A program made the translations under genes and the position numbers. From Eriocheir sinensis (lineage: Eukaryota; Arthropoda; Malacostraca; Decapoda; Varunidae): a stretch of DNA of 64,000 nucleotides. How positions within the stretch are numbered: position 1 is the first letter of the stretch; each line of letters starts with the position of its first letter. The DNA is taken from contig NC_066522.1 in NCBI RefSeq assembly GCF_024679095.1, forward strand, positions 11,941,253 through 12,005,252, given 5' to 3'. Positions 48,481 through 58,900 of the stretch are shown piece by piece. The notes beneath the pieces were generated by a model, which was not told the DNA's origin, searched no databases, and saw nothing but the letters and a program-made list of their open reading frames with translations.

Positions 48481-49120
48481 GTTAACTTAGCAGCGCGGGG
48501 GAGCCAGTGTGTTTATGTGTGCTGGGGGCGGAGAGAGAGTGGTAGAGGGGATTGTGATGGAGGTGGTGGTGGTGGCGAGAAGGAGGAGGGAGAGGGTGAG
48601 AGGTGGAGCAGCACGCGGGAGAGAAGAGAATGGAGGGAAGGACAAAAGAGAGGAATGGAGAAAAGAGCTGGAGGAAGGAAATGAAGAGATGGACAAAGTG
48701 AAAAGGAAGGAAAAAGAAGAAGAAAAGCGGGAGAGGGAGGGGCAGGAGAGGAATGGAAAGGAGAAATGGAGAAAAGTGGAGACGGAAAACAAAGTGAAAG
48801 GGAGGTGAAAAGAGGTGAGATGAGGGAAAGACAGGAGAAAAAAGGATAAAAGAAAGAGAAAAGGAGAAATGGACGAAAATGGAGAGGAAGGCAGAATTAA
48901 AAACAGGAGGGAGAGGAAGAACATGAACAGGAGAATAGAAGAGAGAGGAACAACAGATAAATGGACAGAAGTTGAGACGAAGACAAAATGAAAAACAGGA
49001 GAAGTAAAGAACATGGAAGAGTAGGAAGAGGAAGAGGAGGAACTAGGAGAGGGAGGGGAGGGATGGAGGGAGTAAAGACCCCTTCCTCCCCCCCTCCCCC
49101 CTTTCACGCTGTGCCTAGCT
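48481..49120. repeat. Polypurine block
   Basis: (GGT)n at 48562-48575, then A/G-rich GGAGAAATGGA.AAAA.TGGAGA words recurring near 48761, 48863 and 48956 (~100-bp decayed repeat). A C-run segment is at 49079-49101. Confidence 0.85.
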
Positions 49121-49260
49121 GGCGTGTCGAGATTGCAGGGACAGGACACGGGCGGCACCTCTAAGCGTATTAACCCGTCTTTGTTGCTTGGTAAAAAAAA
49201 AAAAAAAAAGATACATAAATAGAAAATAGGTGAGAATAATGATGAGAACAACAAAAGGGA
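49121..49260. other. Short unique segment
   Basis: Contains TGTCGAGATTGCAGGGACAGG and GCGTATTAACCCGTC, then an A-run at 49193-49209. Confidence 0.5.
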
Positions 49261-49261
49261 A

Positions 49262-49264
49262 CGA

Positions 49265-49301
<37 letters not shown>

Positions 49302-49460
49302 CAAAGGATACAGCTCAAGGGCACAAAAAAGGAAACAATGATAAAAAAAAGCCCGCTATTCGCTGCTCCTATAAAAAAAAATCAAAAGAGGTGGCCGAAA
49401 GAGAGGTCAATTTCGGGGGTTGAGAGGTTTCCTGATACCCTCCTCCTCCTCCTCCTCCTG
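49262..49460 (+). repeat. Dispersed repeat family, fullest copy
   Basis: Starts with a long T-run and ACAACAAAGGATACAGCTCA, then AGGGCACAAAA, AAGCCCGCTATTCGCTGCTC, AAAAGAGGTGGCCGAAAG, GAGAGGTCAATTTCGG and TCCTGATACCCTCCTCC. Parts of this recur in inverted orientation at 49965-50055, 58796-58900 and 60611-60650, and more distantly in the same orientation at 63116-63292. I recall similar sequence as abundant in decapod genomes; class (SINE or other) unresolved. Confidence 0.8.
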
Positions 49461-49767
49461 ATGTTCTATATACATAGCTAAAGATAATAAATAACTAACC
49501 AATGGGAAATGCTGAATGAATAAGTAATCCGTGTGCTTTAATCCTGCTAACAGTTCCATGGGTTGACGTAAGATGGAGAGACAGAGAGCCAGCATCATGG
49601 AAAAGGGAAAAGACGGAGACGTTGAAGACATCACAACGACGAGTAAGAAAAAGAAATGGCCTTGTTAACTTTGCAGGGAGGGAGCCACCACGCGCAGAAC
49701 TGATGTTGACAGATGGACAACAAAATTAATATAGCCCAGTGTGGAAGTTAGGGCAGATAGGGGACCA

Positions 49768-49818
<51 letters not shown>

Positions 49819-49964
49819 AAGTTGTAGCAATTGCCGAAGCAGGATGGAGTACACACACATCAAATAGAGAGGGATGGAGGACGTTGGGGAAGGCCTGTAT
49901 CATCTTTTAGACTAGAACTACCCCCTCCCCTCCCCCCCTCCAAAAAAAAGTATAGTCTAGGAAG
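49461..49964. other. Spacer with (GA)n
   Basis: Mostly unassigned sequence. (GA)n at 49770-49814. A C-rich run CCCCCTCCCCTCCCCCCCTCC is centred near 49930. Confidence 0.7.
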
Positions 49965-50055
49965 AAATTCCCTTTTTGCAGCAGTAAGTAGCGGTCTTTT
50001 TTTTTTCTTTTTTTTTTTCCACGTCCTTGCACTGTCTACTGTAAAAAAAAATACT
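49965..50055 (-). repeat. Dispersed repeat fragment, inverted copy
   Basis: Read on the minus strand it has the T-run, ACAGTAGACAGTGCAAGGACG, an A-rich stretch and GACCGCTACTTACTGCTGC, aligning with the first ~90 bp of the copy at 49262. Confidence 0.78.
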
Positions 50056-50616
50056 GAAATGTAGTCCCGAAAGCTGATAAATAGTACTAATAGTCCGTCC
50101 ACAATAACCCCTCCACCACACAGACACACACACACACACGGCTAGGTTAGGGTTAGTAGAGGTGAAGGGCCCCAGTCGAGTGTTTGATCTGTGGTTGGTA
50201 AAGACTTCAACTTTCTCGTGCCATTCCCCCGCTTACTCAAGTTGGGGAGAGAATGGCAGTAGTAGTAGTAGTAGTAGTAGCGGTAGTAGCAGCAGCAGTA
50301 GCAGGTGATGTTATGGTAATAGGGACACTCTGCCGCATAGCATTACCATTCACCTCCTGTTCGCATATGTTGGAGCACCTGTTAACACTTTTACCAGATC
50401 AGAGAAGCACCTTACTTTTATGCAGGATGACGAAGACCCTGCATCATCACCATCACCACTCTGCGGCTCTTCCTTCATCTATGCAGTAACACCATCATCG
50501 CTACCACCATCATCCCTTGGCGCATTTTCTTTTATCTATATACAGTTTGTTGTGTCTGCACGGAACACACACAAACACATCTTCAAAAGTAAACAATAGT
50601 GAAAACAAAATACGCG

Positions 50617-50656
<40 letters not shown>

Positions 50657-50830
50657 AGCTTGAAGGTGAAGTGTCAGTCAATTGTTTCAAGGATCCTGCA
50701 TAATTACCGTCCCGAGGCGGGGATGGTCAAGGGTGCTGAGCTTGCTTGGCCGGTGCGGGGTAGATAGCCTCAAACATCTATTATTACTTGGCCTCTGCAG
50801 CTAGTAATTCCCCGGGGCTAATAAAAGTGA
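50056..50830. other. Mixed spacer with (GTA)n and (GA)n
   Basis: Short (CA)n at 50123-50139, GGCTAGGTTAGGGTTAG at 50141, (GTA)n/(GCA)n at 50259-50303, (CAT)/(CAC) words at 50441-50515, (GA)n at 50621-50654. 50690-50830 is a less repetitive GC-moderate segment (CCCGAGGCGGGGATGG, CCCCGGGGCTAATAAAAG). No gene recognised. Confidence 0.6.
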
Positions 50831-51720
50831 ATAGAGAAAGTAAAGCAACGTTTGACGACCTGTTTTAGTAAAGAGAGAGCACTGGGAAATGTTTAGATAG
50901 CATCGAGAATAAGATAATGGCCATTGACTTCAGTGACTTACTTCTTAGTGAATCAGTAAGGAATGATGAAAATAAATGAAGTTACGATTAATGACTCCTT
51001 GAAGGAATGAGAGGAGAACACCGGGAAATCTTCAGAGAGCAAAGAAGTTAAGATAATGGCCAGTGACTTAGTGAATCAGTGAGGACTAATGAAAGTAAAG
51101 AGAAGAGGTAAAGTTTCGATTGATGACTCCTTGAAAGAAAGAGAGAATAAGTTACTGGGAAATGTTCAAATAGCAAAGGAAAAAATAGCGGCCGATGACT
51201 TCATGAATCACTGAGAGGTAAATGTAACTGTACAGGAAATTGAGAATATGCAAGAGGTAAACTAAACAAGGAAGTGTATTAAGGTTATGCCCGATGAAGT
51301 AATGAGAAGAAAACTAAAATATCGTCACCTTGGTAAACAAACCGCCCAAGTCATTATTTTCTACTTTACAGGAAATCAGAAAAGAAGTGTCATTATCTCA
51401 TTAGGCTTAAGATTTAGGCAGAAATGAAAAGGCCAATTCTAGAACACTCAAACCCTGAATGACGAAGGCAACTGTACAAAAATGGGCGTCACATGTTGAA
51501 AAATTGATGTAGACAAAAACCTGGATATCGCTGAAAAATGACTTAGGCGATTATTGTTTGAGGGTGACGGTATACAGATAATAAAGAACCCGCAAGACCT
51601 AAAACAACTGAAGAAAATAAGATAAAGTTTTGGCTAACGACTTATGAAGCAGTGACGGCGAAATAAGGAAACGAAGGAGGAATTTTAAAGAAGTTAGTGA
51701 ATGAGGTTGTGAAATTTTTT
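50831..51720. repeat. Decayed ~135-bp tandem repeat
   Basis: GATAATGGCCATTGACTTCA near 50913, GATAATGGCCAGTGACTTAG near 51053 and AATAGCGGCCGATGACTTCA near 51185 align (periods 140 and 132), together with ATGACTCCTTGAA(A/G)GAA.GAGAG and CACTGGGAAATGTT words. Recognisable words persist to about 51650. Confidence 0.82.
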
Positions 51721-51779
51721 TGACGAGATGAGAATCCTGCTAATTATAGGAGTCCCAGAAAGTAACTCAGGAACAAATA

Positions 51780-52095
51780 AAATAAAATAAAAACTTATGG
51801 GAGAGAATATTTGATTAAAGGAAAGGATGAGGGTCCATTTTGAGTCCATATAAACAAAATGATTAAATATTCGTCCAGGAAAGAATAAGAAATTAATGGG
51901 AAAAGAAAACGAACCCTTCTAACCATGGTGTTCTCAGAAATTATAGATGAATTAAAGAATATACCAAGGAGAGCAAAAGAGATTAATGGGAAAGATGAGA
52001 GCCTGGCGACCTTAGAGTTCTTATATATTATAGAGAAATTAAAGAAGTCAAGGAAATGGAACAAGAGATGAATGGAAAAGATGAAAGTCATGGAA
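51780..52095. repeat. Decayed ~90-bp tandem repeat
   Basis: GA(A/G)ATTAATGGGAAA(A/G) near 51889 and 51980 and GAGATGAATGGAAAAGATGA near 52066 align, each followed by a GA-rich stretch and CC.T(T/C)..GA.. words. Confidence 0.75.
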
Positions 52096-52100
<5 letters not shown>

Positions 52101-52188
<88 letters not shown>

Positions 52189-52283
52189 CCTAACACCCTC
52201 GACTCTGCATTTTTTTTGGGGGGAGGCGTTGCACTCGGTATAAGAACAAGTTTGGGGAACCAGAAAGCACATCGTTAATCACC

Positions 52284-52326
<43 letters not shown>
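52101..52326. repeat. (GT)43 and (CA)20 inverted pair
   Basis: (GT)n at 52101-52186 and (CA)n at 52286-52326 with a 99-bp spacer containing TTTTTTTTGGGGGGAGG. Confidence 0.97.
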
Positions 52327-52328
<2 letters not shown>

Positions 52329-52836
52329 CTCTAGAAATCATGCTCCCAGGTTAGTTTAGACAGGAGTAGTGACAACAGCAGCAGGAACAGGAGCAGGAGA
52401 GCCCGGCCACTAGCACTGATGGGCTTACTAATTGCCGTGTGCTTCGTCTCCCTGATTGCCAGCATTTGTCCGGGAGCGCCCATGTCACCTGCCGACACCC
52501 TCCACCCCCACCACCTCACTCACTACCACTAGCAACAACAACACTCAGACGCACCCAGTCCACTTACGCCAGATTTTTTTTTAACTTACTGGTCTTTCTT
52601 AACAATAATGTGGCTGATTTATGTTTATTTGATCCGTTTTTCAAGGCATGGTTAGAAGGTTTTGTTGATTTTTTTTATATCACTTTTTCTTTTATTACGA
52701 ATGAGTTGGTAATATGTCGACTTAACTGTGAAAATCCAACGCTTCTAATTAATTCCGACCCAAAAATGGTAATGCCAAACTCGTCACATAACTTATAAAT
52801 TCTCATACGACGTTTGAGAAATCATGTAGTGTGTTT
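52327..52836. other. Unique segment, no feature seen
   Basis: Ordinary composition (CAGCAGGAACAGGAGCAGG near 52377, CACC-rich near 52500), becoming AT-rich. Short open frames without recognisable domains. Confidence 0.5.
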
Positions 52837-53012
52837 CAGCTCGGGTTTACATGGTTGTCAGCTCTGGTTTACGTGGTTGTCAGCTCTGGTTTACATGGTT
52901 GTCAGCTCTGGTTTACATGGTTGTCAGCTCGGGTTTACATGGTTGTCAGCTCTGGTTTACATGGTTGTCAGCTCGGGTTTCCATGGTTGTCAGCTCGGGT
53001 TTACATTGTTGG
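52837..53012. repeat. 22-bp minisatellite, eight copies
   Basis: CAGCTC(G/T)GGTTTACATGG followed by TTGT recurs at 52837, 52859, 52881, 52903, 52925, 52947, 52969 and 52991. Units differ only at CTCG/CTCT and single substitutions. All three forward frames are open through the array and carry the same 22-residue periodic peptide, an arithmetic result of a 22-bp unit lacking stops. The last unit runs straight into the left end of the MITE at 53008. Confidence 0.97.
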
Positions 53013-53360
53013 TGTTCTCAGACTTTCCCGCTTCTCATATCAGCTATTTCCAGAAGCCAAAAGGAGATCATTCGGGTTCTAATAAGTGTTTTTTTAGGTT
53101 CTTGGTACAGAAGGGTTAAGCTACCACCAGGGTCCATACGCAACGGTAAACAGATAAAGATAAACAAGTAAGAAGTAAACAATGGTAAATAAATAGATAG
53201 ATGAGCAAACAAATAAACAAAGAGTGACGGGACGAATGAATTTGGTTTAGAAGTTTTTTTTATTATTATTAAACTACCCCTGAAAATGTCCAAAACTCCT
53301 ACGAAAGCCTTGTCCAATATGTGCTTGATCGCCGAAATGCGTAATTAAGAATATAACTCC
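53008..53360 (-). mobile_element. Harbinger-like MITE copy with ~130-bp insertion
   Basis: Read on the minus strand this matches the element at 63665-63886. Shared words, given as they read on the minus strand, include GACAAGGCTTTCGTAGGAG (here 53309-53291 with one change) and GGGGTAGTTT, and CTTCTCATATCAGCTATTTC at about 53030-53050 matches the other end. The middle is interrupted between CAGGGTCCATA (ends about 53140) and AAACTACCCCTG (about 53270) by A-rich sequence with AAATAAATAGATAGATGAG, absent from the other copy. Termini are diverged. Confidence 0.78.
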
Positions 53361-53789
53361 TTGTGGCGCTGGATGTTCCTTGCCCTTACCTGTACCTGTC
53401 CCTTTCACTATCACTCATACCTGGATCATTGATAGCACCTTTACCATTGAGTCATCGGGGTATGGGGTCATGGTGTCATCGCTACGTATTCTCATTAACC
53501 TGTTACCTTTACGTATCATCCATTCGCCAATTACGCTGTTTTTATTGTGTTATGTAGCTACTTTTTTTTATTCTTCTTTGTTTTCTTCATCTACTATTTT
53601 TATGTATCCCTTTTCTGCCTCATTTTTTTTATTATTTTACCGCAGCTACTACTTATTTTCCTTCTTTATCCTCTTTTCTTCTTTGTACAGAGATCATCAC
53701 CCCATTTGTCTGTCCTCTCGTGTCCCATCCCCTCTTTGTCTTCCTTCTTATTTTCTAGTCGCCCAGTTGCTTCCCTTCTCCTCTACTTA
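53361..53789. other. Unassigned pyrimidine-leaning segment
   Basis: CTTACCTGTACCTGTCCC near 53385, then T/C-rich sequence with TTCTT and CTACT words. No exon support. Confidence 0.55.
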
Positions 53790-54360
53790 TACCAGGGGCG
53801 AAGGCAATTCTTAACTCCTAGTCCTCATTCTCTTCCTCCACCTTAATCTCCTCTAACAGTCTAACACTCCGGACGATGGCAATTCTTACCTCCCGGTCCT
53901 CTTTCTCCTCCTACTAACCAACCACTGTAGGAGTCGGGAAGGAAAGATGGACGTCACATGGAATAAGCCTCGTGTCACACCACCAACGAGAGGAGTAAAA
54001 GAACAACCAGGCGCCACAGAGCCAGGAAAACGCATCACACTCATCCTCTGTCTCTTAACTACATAAACACCGCCAGAAAGTATTATTAAAGGGGGAAAAG
54101 AGACAAAAAGACCCCACATTACACGTCTCCTTCCCTTTGTATTTCTTAACCACAGAAACACCGCCGGAAAGTAATATTAAAAGCATATTTCAAAGTTCAT
54201 AGTCGGGTTGACCACACATCACACTACTACTGCTGTTTCTTGCCTTCATAAAAACAAAGTATATAAGTGTAGTGGAAAGGCAGGAGTACCCCACATAACA
54301 CATTCATGAACACCAGAGGGCATTAGAAGCGTAGCCAAACCTCAAAGGAAAACCTCTTGT
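53790..54360. repeat. Decayed ~80-95-bp tandem repeats
   Basis: GGCAATTCTTA(A/C)CTCC(T/C)(A/G)GTCCTC occurs near 53802 and 53877. ACACCGCC(A/G)GAAAGTA.TATTAAA occurs near 54066 and 54159, with decayed relatives near 54250 and 54305 (ACACCAGAGGGCATTAGAAG). Flanking AGACCCCACATTACACG and GTACCCCACATAACACA words match. Confidence 0.78.
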
Positions 54361-54421
54361 AATGGCACAGTCCTCCACCTCTTCCTCCTCTTGCTTCTCC
54401 TCCACCTCCGCCTTCTCTTCT

Positions 54422-54720
54422 TTATTGAATAAACGAGTGGCAATGACCATGTCCTAAAGCGCCCCAGTGTGTCCCCGCGTCTCCCAACCTCGTCCCGCGC
54501 ACGTGTACCAGCATCGGCAATGAGTCTGTGGTGGTGGCGAGAGGCGTGGGGCGGCGGCGGCGAGGGTGGCGGCGGCGGTGGTGGTGGGAGTGTGTAGCCA
54601 GCAGGTTGTTGTTGTCATCGTCGTCGCTGTTGTTGTTGCTGCTGGTGCTGCTTCTGTTCCTGCCCGTCCGTCCTTTGTTTGGTTCACTCATGCACACACG
54701 CTGGTCGAGCATGCAAGAAT
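54422..54720. other. CpG-rich, GC-rich segment A
   Basis: Clearly richer in GC and CpG than its surroundings (CCCCGCGTCTCCC, GGGGCGGCGGCGGCGAGG, TCATCGTCGTCGC). The minus strand holds an open frame from ATG at 54712 to a stop near 54422 (96 codons) with Ser, Asn, Asp, His and Arg runs, and a competing open frame in another register. Both translations derive mainly from triplet repeats. Could be a CpG island or 5' exon, but nothing is recognisable. Confidence 0.4.
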
Positions 54721-54815
54721 GTATGCCCCTCCGTGTGTGTGTGTGTGTTTGGGGGTGTAAGGAGGTGGTGGATTTCAGTGTTTCTTGGTGGAGTGAAGTG
54801 CAGTAGCTAGGTGGA

Positions 54816-54871
<56 letters not shown>

Positions 54872-54907
54872 CGCGTGAGGGCTTTCTTGAAGGTGTAGGA
54901 GCCAAAA

Positions 54908-54979
<72 letters not shown>

Positions 54980-54980
54980 A
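54721..54980. repeat. (GT)n and two (GA)n arrays
   Basis: Short (GT)n at 54734-54750, (GA)n at 54818-54867 and 54910-54975. Confidence 0.97.
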
Positions 54981-55296
54981 AGGTAGATAGATGGTGGCGA
55001 AGCGATGATGTGAGCAGTGAAGGAGGGCGATCAGGTAGACAAAGAAGCAAGAAGAAAAAAAAAGAGAAAGATCGAAAAAAACCCACCAAAGCTTGAAGAA
55101 CGAAACGCAGGAGGAGAAAGAAGAGAAAGAGGAGGAGGAGGAGGAGGAGGAAAGCGTTGAAGGAGAAAGGAGGACTTGCAGGGGAGAGGGGCCGAGCTTG
55201 TGAATCGAAACTGCGCATGTATGGATATATGTATAGCTGGGGATAGACCGTGTAGGGAGGAAGGCAGGTAGGGAGGTAGATAGGTAGGCAGCCAGG

Positions 55297-55390
<94 letters not shown>
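54981..55390. repeat. Purine spacer and (GT)47
   Basis: A/G-rich with (GGA)n at 55132-55150, TAGGTAGG words near 55266-55290, then uninterrupted (GT)n at 55297-55390. Confidence 0.95.
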
Positions 55391-55391
<1 letters not shown>

Positions 55392-55740
55392 ACTCACGTC
55401 AGAAGCACCTGTATGTATGTTCCCTTCTCACGTCACAACATATCAGAGTTTCCCAGGCAGGTGAAGGGAGAGGAGGAAGAGGAGGGAAGTAAAGGCGGTG
55501 GTGATGGCAGTGTTCTTGCTGTTGTTATTACCATTAGCGGCGATGGTAATGAGTTTAGCGGCACGGCGAAGGAAAAGCGAAGAGAAGAGACGGCAAGTGA
55601 AGGCGGGGTGGGGTAGGCAGTGAGTCAGGAGGGAGAGAGAGAGGAGGTAAAGGTGTTTGTGATGCTATTGTGCTATGATCATGACTTTGGGGACGTGGAG
55701 GATGAGAGAATACAAGACAAAGCAAGGCAGGAAAGGAGGA
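55391..55740. other. Purine-leaning spacer
   Basis: GGAGAGGAGGAAGAGGAGG near 55469, some CpG, and GAAAAGCGAAGAGAAGAGACG near 55571. No gene recognised. Confidence 0.55.
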
Positions 55741-56083
55741 GGAGGTGGGGGTCGTGGCTGAGGTGAACAAACGCAGCAGAGGTAGGAGTTGTGTGTGTGG
55801 CGAGGCGCGGCAGGTGTGTTGGGACCTATTGATTGCTGCTGGAACGTGGAGTGCGGGGCTGCTGCTGCTGCTGGTTCAGGTGGAATGTGACTCGCCTGGT
55901 ACACCGACGCCGCCCTCTTTCCCCTGCTACTGCAAAACGCCACCATCACCACCACCAGCATTGCAACACTACCAGCACCACCACCTTCACTAGTCAACAC
56001 CACTGTCACTGCTAGTAATATTACTGTACAGCTTCTCGTCATTTCCATTACCAAACCATACGTCATCACCATCTTATCTCTGC

Positions 56084-56088
<5 letters not shown>
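55741..56088. other. CpG-rich segment B and (CAC)-rich tail
   Basis: GC-rich with CpG (GGCGAGGCGCGGCAGG, CACCGACGCCGCCCTC). A plus-strand open frame from ATG at 55745 (82 codons) has a Leu run encoded by (CTG)n at 55858-55873, superficially like a signal peptide, but it is a triplet repeat and the tail is CACC repeats. No domain recognised. Confidence 0.35.
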
Positions 56089-56130
<42 letters not shown>

Positions 56131-56201
56131 ACACACACACACGCCATTAAGTACAGTCAACAACCCCGTTCGTCTAATCTACCACGCCTGCTAAATCATA
56201 T

Positions 56202-56238
<37 letters not shown>
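56089..56238. repeat. (CA)n and (GT)n inverted pair
   Basis: (CA)n with one TA interruption at 56089-56142 and (GT)n at 56201-56238, 58 bp apart. Confidence 0.96.
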
Positions 56239-56239
<1 letters not shown>

Positions 56240-56299
56240 CGTTATGTATGTCTGCAGCCGTGATTTAGCCTCCTGAATGTTACTGCTTCGTGATCGATT

Positions 56300-56920
56300 T
56301 GTTTACTGTCGCAGTATGTGAAGGACGAGGCGGGGGCGGTCAGGGGCGGGGAGAACTCAAAGCAGGAGGGGAGGAGGTGGGAAGCGGGAGCGGCGAGTCT
56401 GTTACGTGGCCGGAGGAGCATGGCGGGGAGGAGGAGGCAGGAGCAAAGGGCGCAGAAACACACACACACACACACACACACAGACTCAAGTCCACCTAAT
56501 ATGGAAGTTGGTAAAACGAGGCCTGCATTCTCATTGTCCATGCTCGTCGTGTGGTGGTGGTGATGGTGGAAGTGGAGGTGGTGTTGCTGCTGGTGGTGGT
56601 GCGGGGGGGTGGTGCTTGGGGCCACAGCGTGCAGAGAGAAAGGCGAGGGAGATCTGGCAACTGGCGTGGGTTTAGGTGGAGCCGCGGCCGCCGCCATCCC
56701 GCCACCGCCGCGCCGTTACACTTGGTAACCTTCGGGCGACGAGGAAGGTGTGCCGTGCTGTCGCTCCCGCCAGGCCCAGGCACCACCAGCCACAGGTCAC
56801 CGATGGCTCCCTGTGGTTGTGGCGGGCCTGGGCTGTGCTGCGATAGGTCGGTGCTGCGGCGGCCTCCTGTGGTGTGCGGTGCTGTGGCTTGCAGAGGATT
56901 AAGCAACGTCTGAGGCAGTA
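56300..56920. other. CpG-island-like segment C
   Basis: The most GC- and CpG-rich stretch in the window: GGCGGGGGCGGTCAGGGGCGG near 56330, GCCGCGGCCGCCGCCATCCC at 56681, CCGCCACCGCCGCGCCG, CTTCGGGCGACGAGG, TGCTGCGGCGGCC. Such islands often mark promoters or 5' exons. Interrupted by short (CA)n at 56458-56481. No TATA box or initiator could be assigned. Confidence 0.5.
56496..56697 (-). CDS. Candidate first coding exon, unknown product (weak)
   Basis: A minus-strand ATG at 56697-56695 lies in the CpG-rich segment. The open frame begins MAAAAAPPKPTPVARSPSPF, then has mixed His/Gln runs (about residues 33-49), then SMDNENAGLVLPTSILGG, after which it runs into a (GT)n tract. A GT dinucleotide follows AG at 56495-56494 (reading AG|GTGGAC), so an exon could end at 56496 (202 bp). 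Homopolymeric Ala, Gln and His runs are common in N-terminal exons of arthropod transcription factors, but they also arise from CAC/GCC triplet repeats, which abound here. No conserved domain is visible and no second exon was found. It may well be non-coding; I do not recognise a gene. Confidence 0.2.
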
Positions 56921-57700
56921 AAGCGGTTCATGCGTGATACGGATTCCTGTCAGCGTTTATGGCTCTGAGGACAGCTCGCGGAAACTTTGACGGGCTCTTG
57001 GAGATGTTATTTGTCAGTGGCCTATGTGAACGTTATTTACTGGTGGTGGAGCTTTGGTGGGGGTCCGTGTTTGTGTATGACGGAAGAGTGACAGGTGGGC
57101 GGGTGACGCGGAGCCTGTCACGGAAATGACATAACCTCTACAAACACCGGCGGGAAAGACTTTAACTTAGTGATGGAGGTGTAACGATGCAGCAATTATC
57201 TTTCTCCAGATGTAGTACAAAACCCAAAGTGTGATACTTATTGAATAAAACGAGTTAATGTTTTCTAAGATCTCTGATTCTCACTCCTACATGACTGGTT
57301 GGGTTTTTTAAAGTATTTCAAACACTAAGAAGAAACTCGTACTGCGTCGGATGCCATTATGATGTCTGGCCAGGTAAACAGGAAGAGCAAGCAGTGTCTT
57401 ACGTGTCAGGTGATGTGATGAGGCAACACTGAAGAGCAGTGTATCTTATGTTCCTTGCGTCAGGTCAGGCGTATGTTACATAGGTGAATGAGATATCAAA
57501 ATGTGTCACGGTAACGCTGTGTGGCTGTCGTCTGTGTGTTACATCCTCGCAGCATGATGGAACCGACAAGACAAGGCGAGGGTATTAGTAAGCTGAATAT
57601 TATACCCAAGATCGAAGTGACAGATTAAGTGATAGATGAGTGTGTGTTGACGGTGTAGTAATAATGCTAATAAACGACGCGGGAAAGAGGATGCGGTATG
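56921..57700. other. Unique-looking segment, no feature seen
   Basis: About 780 bp of ordinary, low-repeat sequence with moderate GC, for example GTGACAGGTGGGCGGGTGACG near 57089 and GTCTGGCCAGGTAAACAGG near 57365. If the minus-strand candidate exon at 56496-56697 is real, its 5' UTR and promoter would lie at the left end of this segment. No long open frame. Confidence 0.5.
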
Positions 57701-58110
57701 AACTTAAATTAAACTTTACATAATGATTTTTTTAGTTAACTATTTATACTTATTTCTTTATTTGATTTTTTGTTTTTTACTAGTGAAATCAGTGCAACCT
57801 CATGAAAGCAATAACGATATAATGATAAATATAAATAATTATACATACAGTTCCGTGATTTAACTCGTGGTTTCAAAGTCGATTTATTTGCCAATCTATT
57901 TATTTACTTTGTTTTTCTCTTGCTGTCAAAATTGATGCAGCCTCATGAAAACACAATGAAACAAAATAACAGTACGCAGAGTGCCGTGATAAGTGACTGA
58001 CAGGCGGCTTCACACAGTGAACGCTTGAAAAATTCCTTATTCCACAAGTTATGTTCTCGTATAATCTCTCCTCTTGTGTGAAACTAGTGATTGACGGGCT
58101 TCTTTTCATC
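57701..58110. repeat. Decayed ~145-bp tandem duplication
   Basis: AGTGCAACCTCATGAAA near 57791 and GATGCAGCCTCATGAAAA near 57932 align, each preceded by TTTTT.T and TGT(C/T)AAA-like words and followed by CAGTTCCGTGAT near 57849 and CAGAGTGCCGTGAT near 57978. Confidence 0.7.
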
Positions 58111-58504
58111 CGTTTTTACTCCACTTGAATTGTCTCCGCTATAAAAGAAAAAAATGACGCTTTGATTTTCGTGTTTTGGGGTGGAGTGAAAAAAACTGTC
58201 ACATGAATTCCCCTAAGACGAAGTGTTTTGTTGACTATACCGTCTTGAACATCACCGTAGAACATGTGACCAAGAACACCAAGTAAAAAACAAAAACGTG
58301 AACGATATATCTGCTTGATGTCGTGAATCCGGTCACGTCCTGGTGGTGGTGTGAATAATAATGAAGCCAATTAACTCTGATTCAAAATATTACTCACTCA
58401 TTGGTTGGTATTCCGTTTCAAGGTTAAGAAAGAGAAAACGTATTCCCACACGTAATTACTCGATTTAATGAAGTATTGATAAATTGGAATATCACTGTGA
58501 ATTA
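58111..58504. other. Unassigned segment with short dispersed-repeat match
   Basis: The minus strand near 58120-58145 reads TAGCGGAGACAATTCAAGTG, similar to the start of the dispersed repeat at 49262. A minus-strand open frame (58116-58370, 84 codons) is not low complexity but overlaps that match and has no recognisable domain, so it is not called. Confidence 0.45.
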
Positions 58505-58795
58505 AGTAGAGGTTGTGTTAGTATATCCATGGGTTGTTTTATGAGCCTGGTGATAGTTTGACAAGACTTTCTTTGATAAATTGGAAGAATAATGTGACTG
58601 CCGATATCTCAACCCGTTTAGCGGAGACGTCGTTCTAAAATCCATATCCACAAACATTAATTTTCGGCACTTACGATACACCTTCATTTGATAAGACTTA
58701 AGAAGAGTTGTTATTATATCCATGGGTTGTTTTATGAGCCTGGTGATAGTTTGACAAGACTTTTTCTGCACCCGAAATTGATTTGTCTTTTTGAC
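58505..58795 (+). repeat. Duplicated MITE-internal fragment, 193 bp apart
   Basis: TATATCCATGGGTTGTTTTA, then TGAGCCTGGTGATAGTTTGA and CAAGACTTT occur at 58522 and 58715. The same words resemble the internal sequence of the Harbinger-like MITE near 63743 (GGGGTAGTTTTATGACCCCG, then GTGGTAGTTTGAC). Probably two fragments or a tandemly duplicated fragment of that family. Confidence 0.7.
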
Positions 58796-58900
58796 CACTC
58801 CTCTCTACTCTATTCAGGAGTAGTAAGTAGCGGGCTTTTTTTTATTATTGTTTTCTTTTTTTTACGCCCTTGAACTGTCTCCTCTGCTGTAAAAAAAAAA
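58796..58900 (-). repeat. Dispersed repeat fragment, inverted copy
   Basis: Minus strand reads T-run, ACAGCAGAGGAGACAGTTCA, AGGGCGTAAAA, then AAAGCCCGCTACTTACTACT. It aligns with the first ~95 bp of the 49262 copy. Confidence 0.82.

Noticed and set aside
52814..53171. Three overlapping frames encoding a 22-residue periodic peptide
   Set aside because: A 22-bp unit without stop codons is necessarily open in all three frames; no frame preference is visible.
55745..55993. Possible signal peptide (Leu run) in a plus-strand frame
   Set aside because: The Leu run is a (CTG)n triplet repeat and the rest becomes CACC repeats; no cleavage-site or mature-domain evidence.
58116..58370. 84-codon minus-strand frame with non-repetitive composition
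   Set aside because: Its end overlaps a dispersed-repeat match, no domain is recognisable, and the length is within chance expectation.
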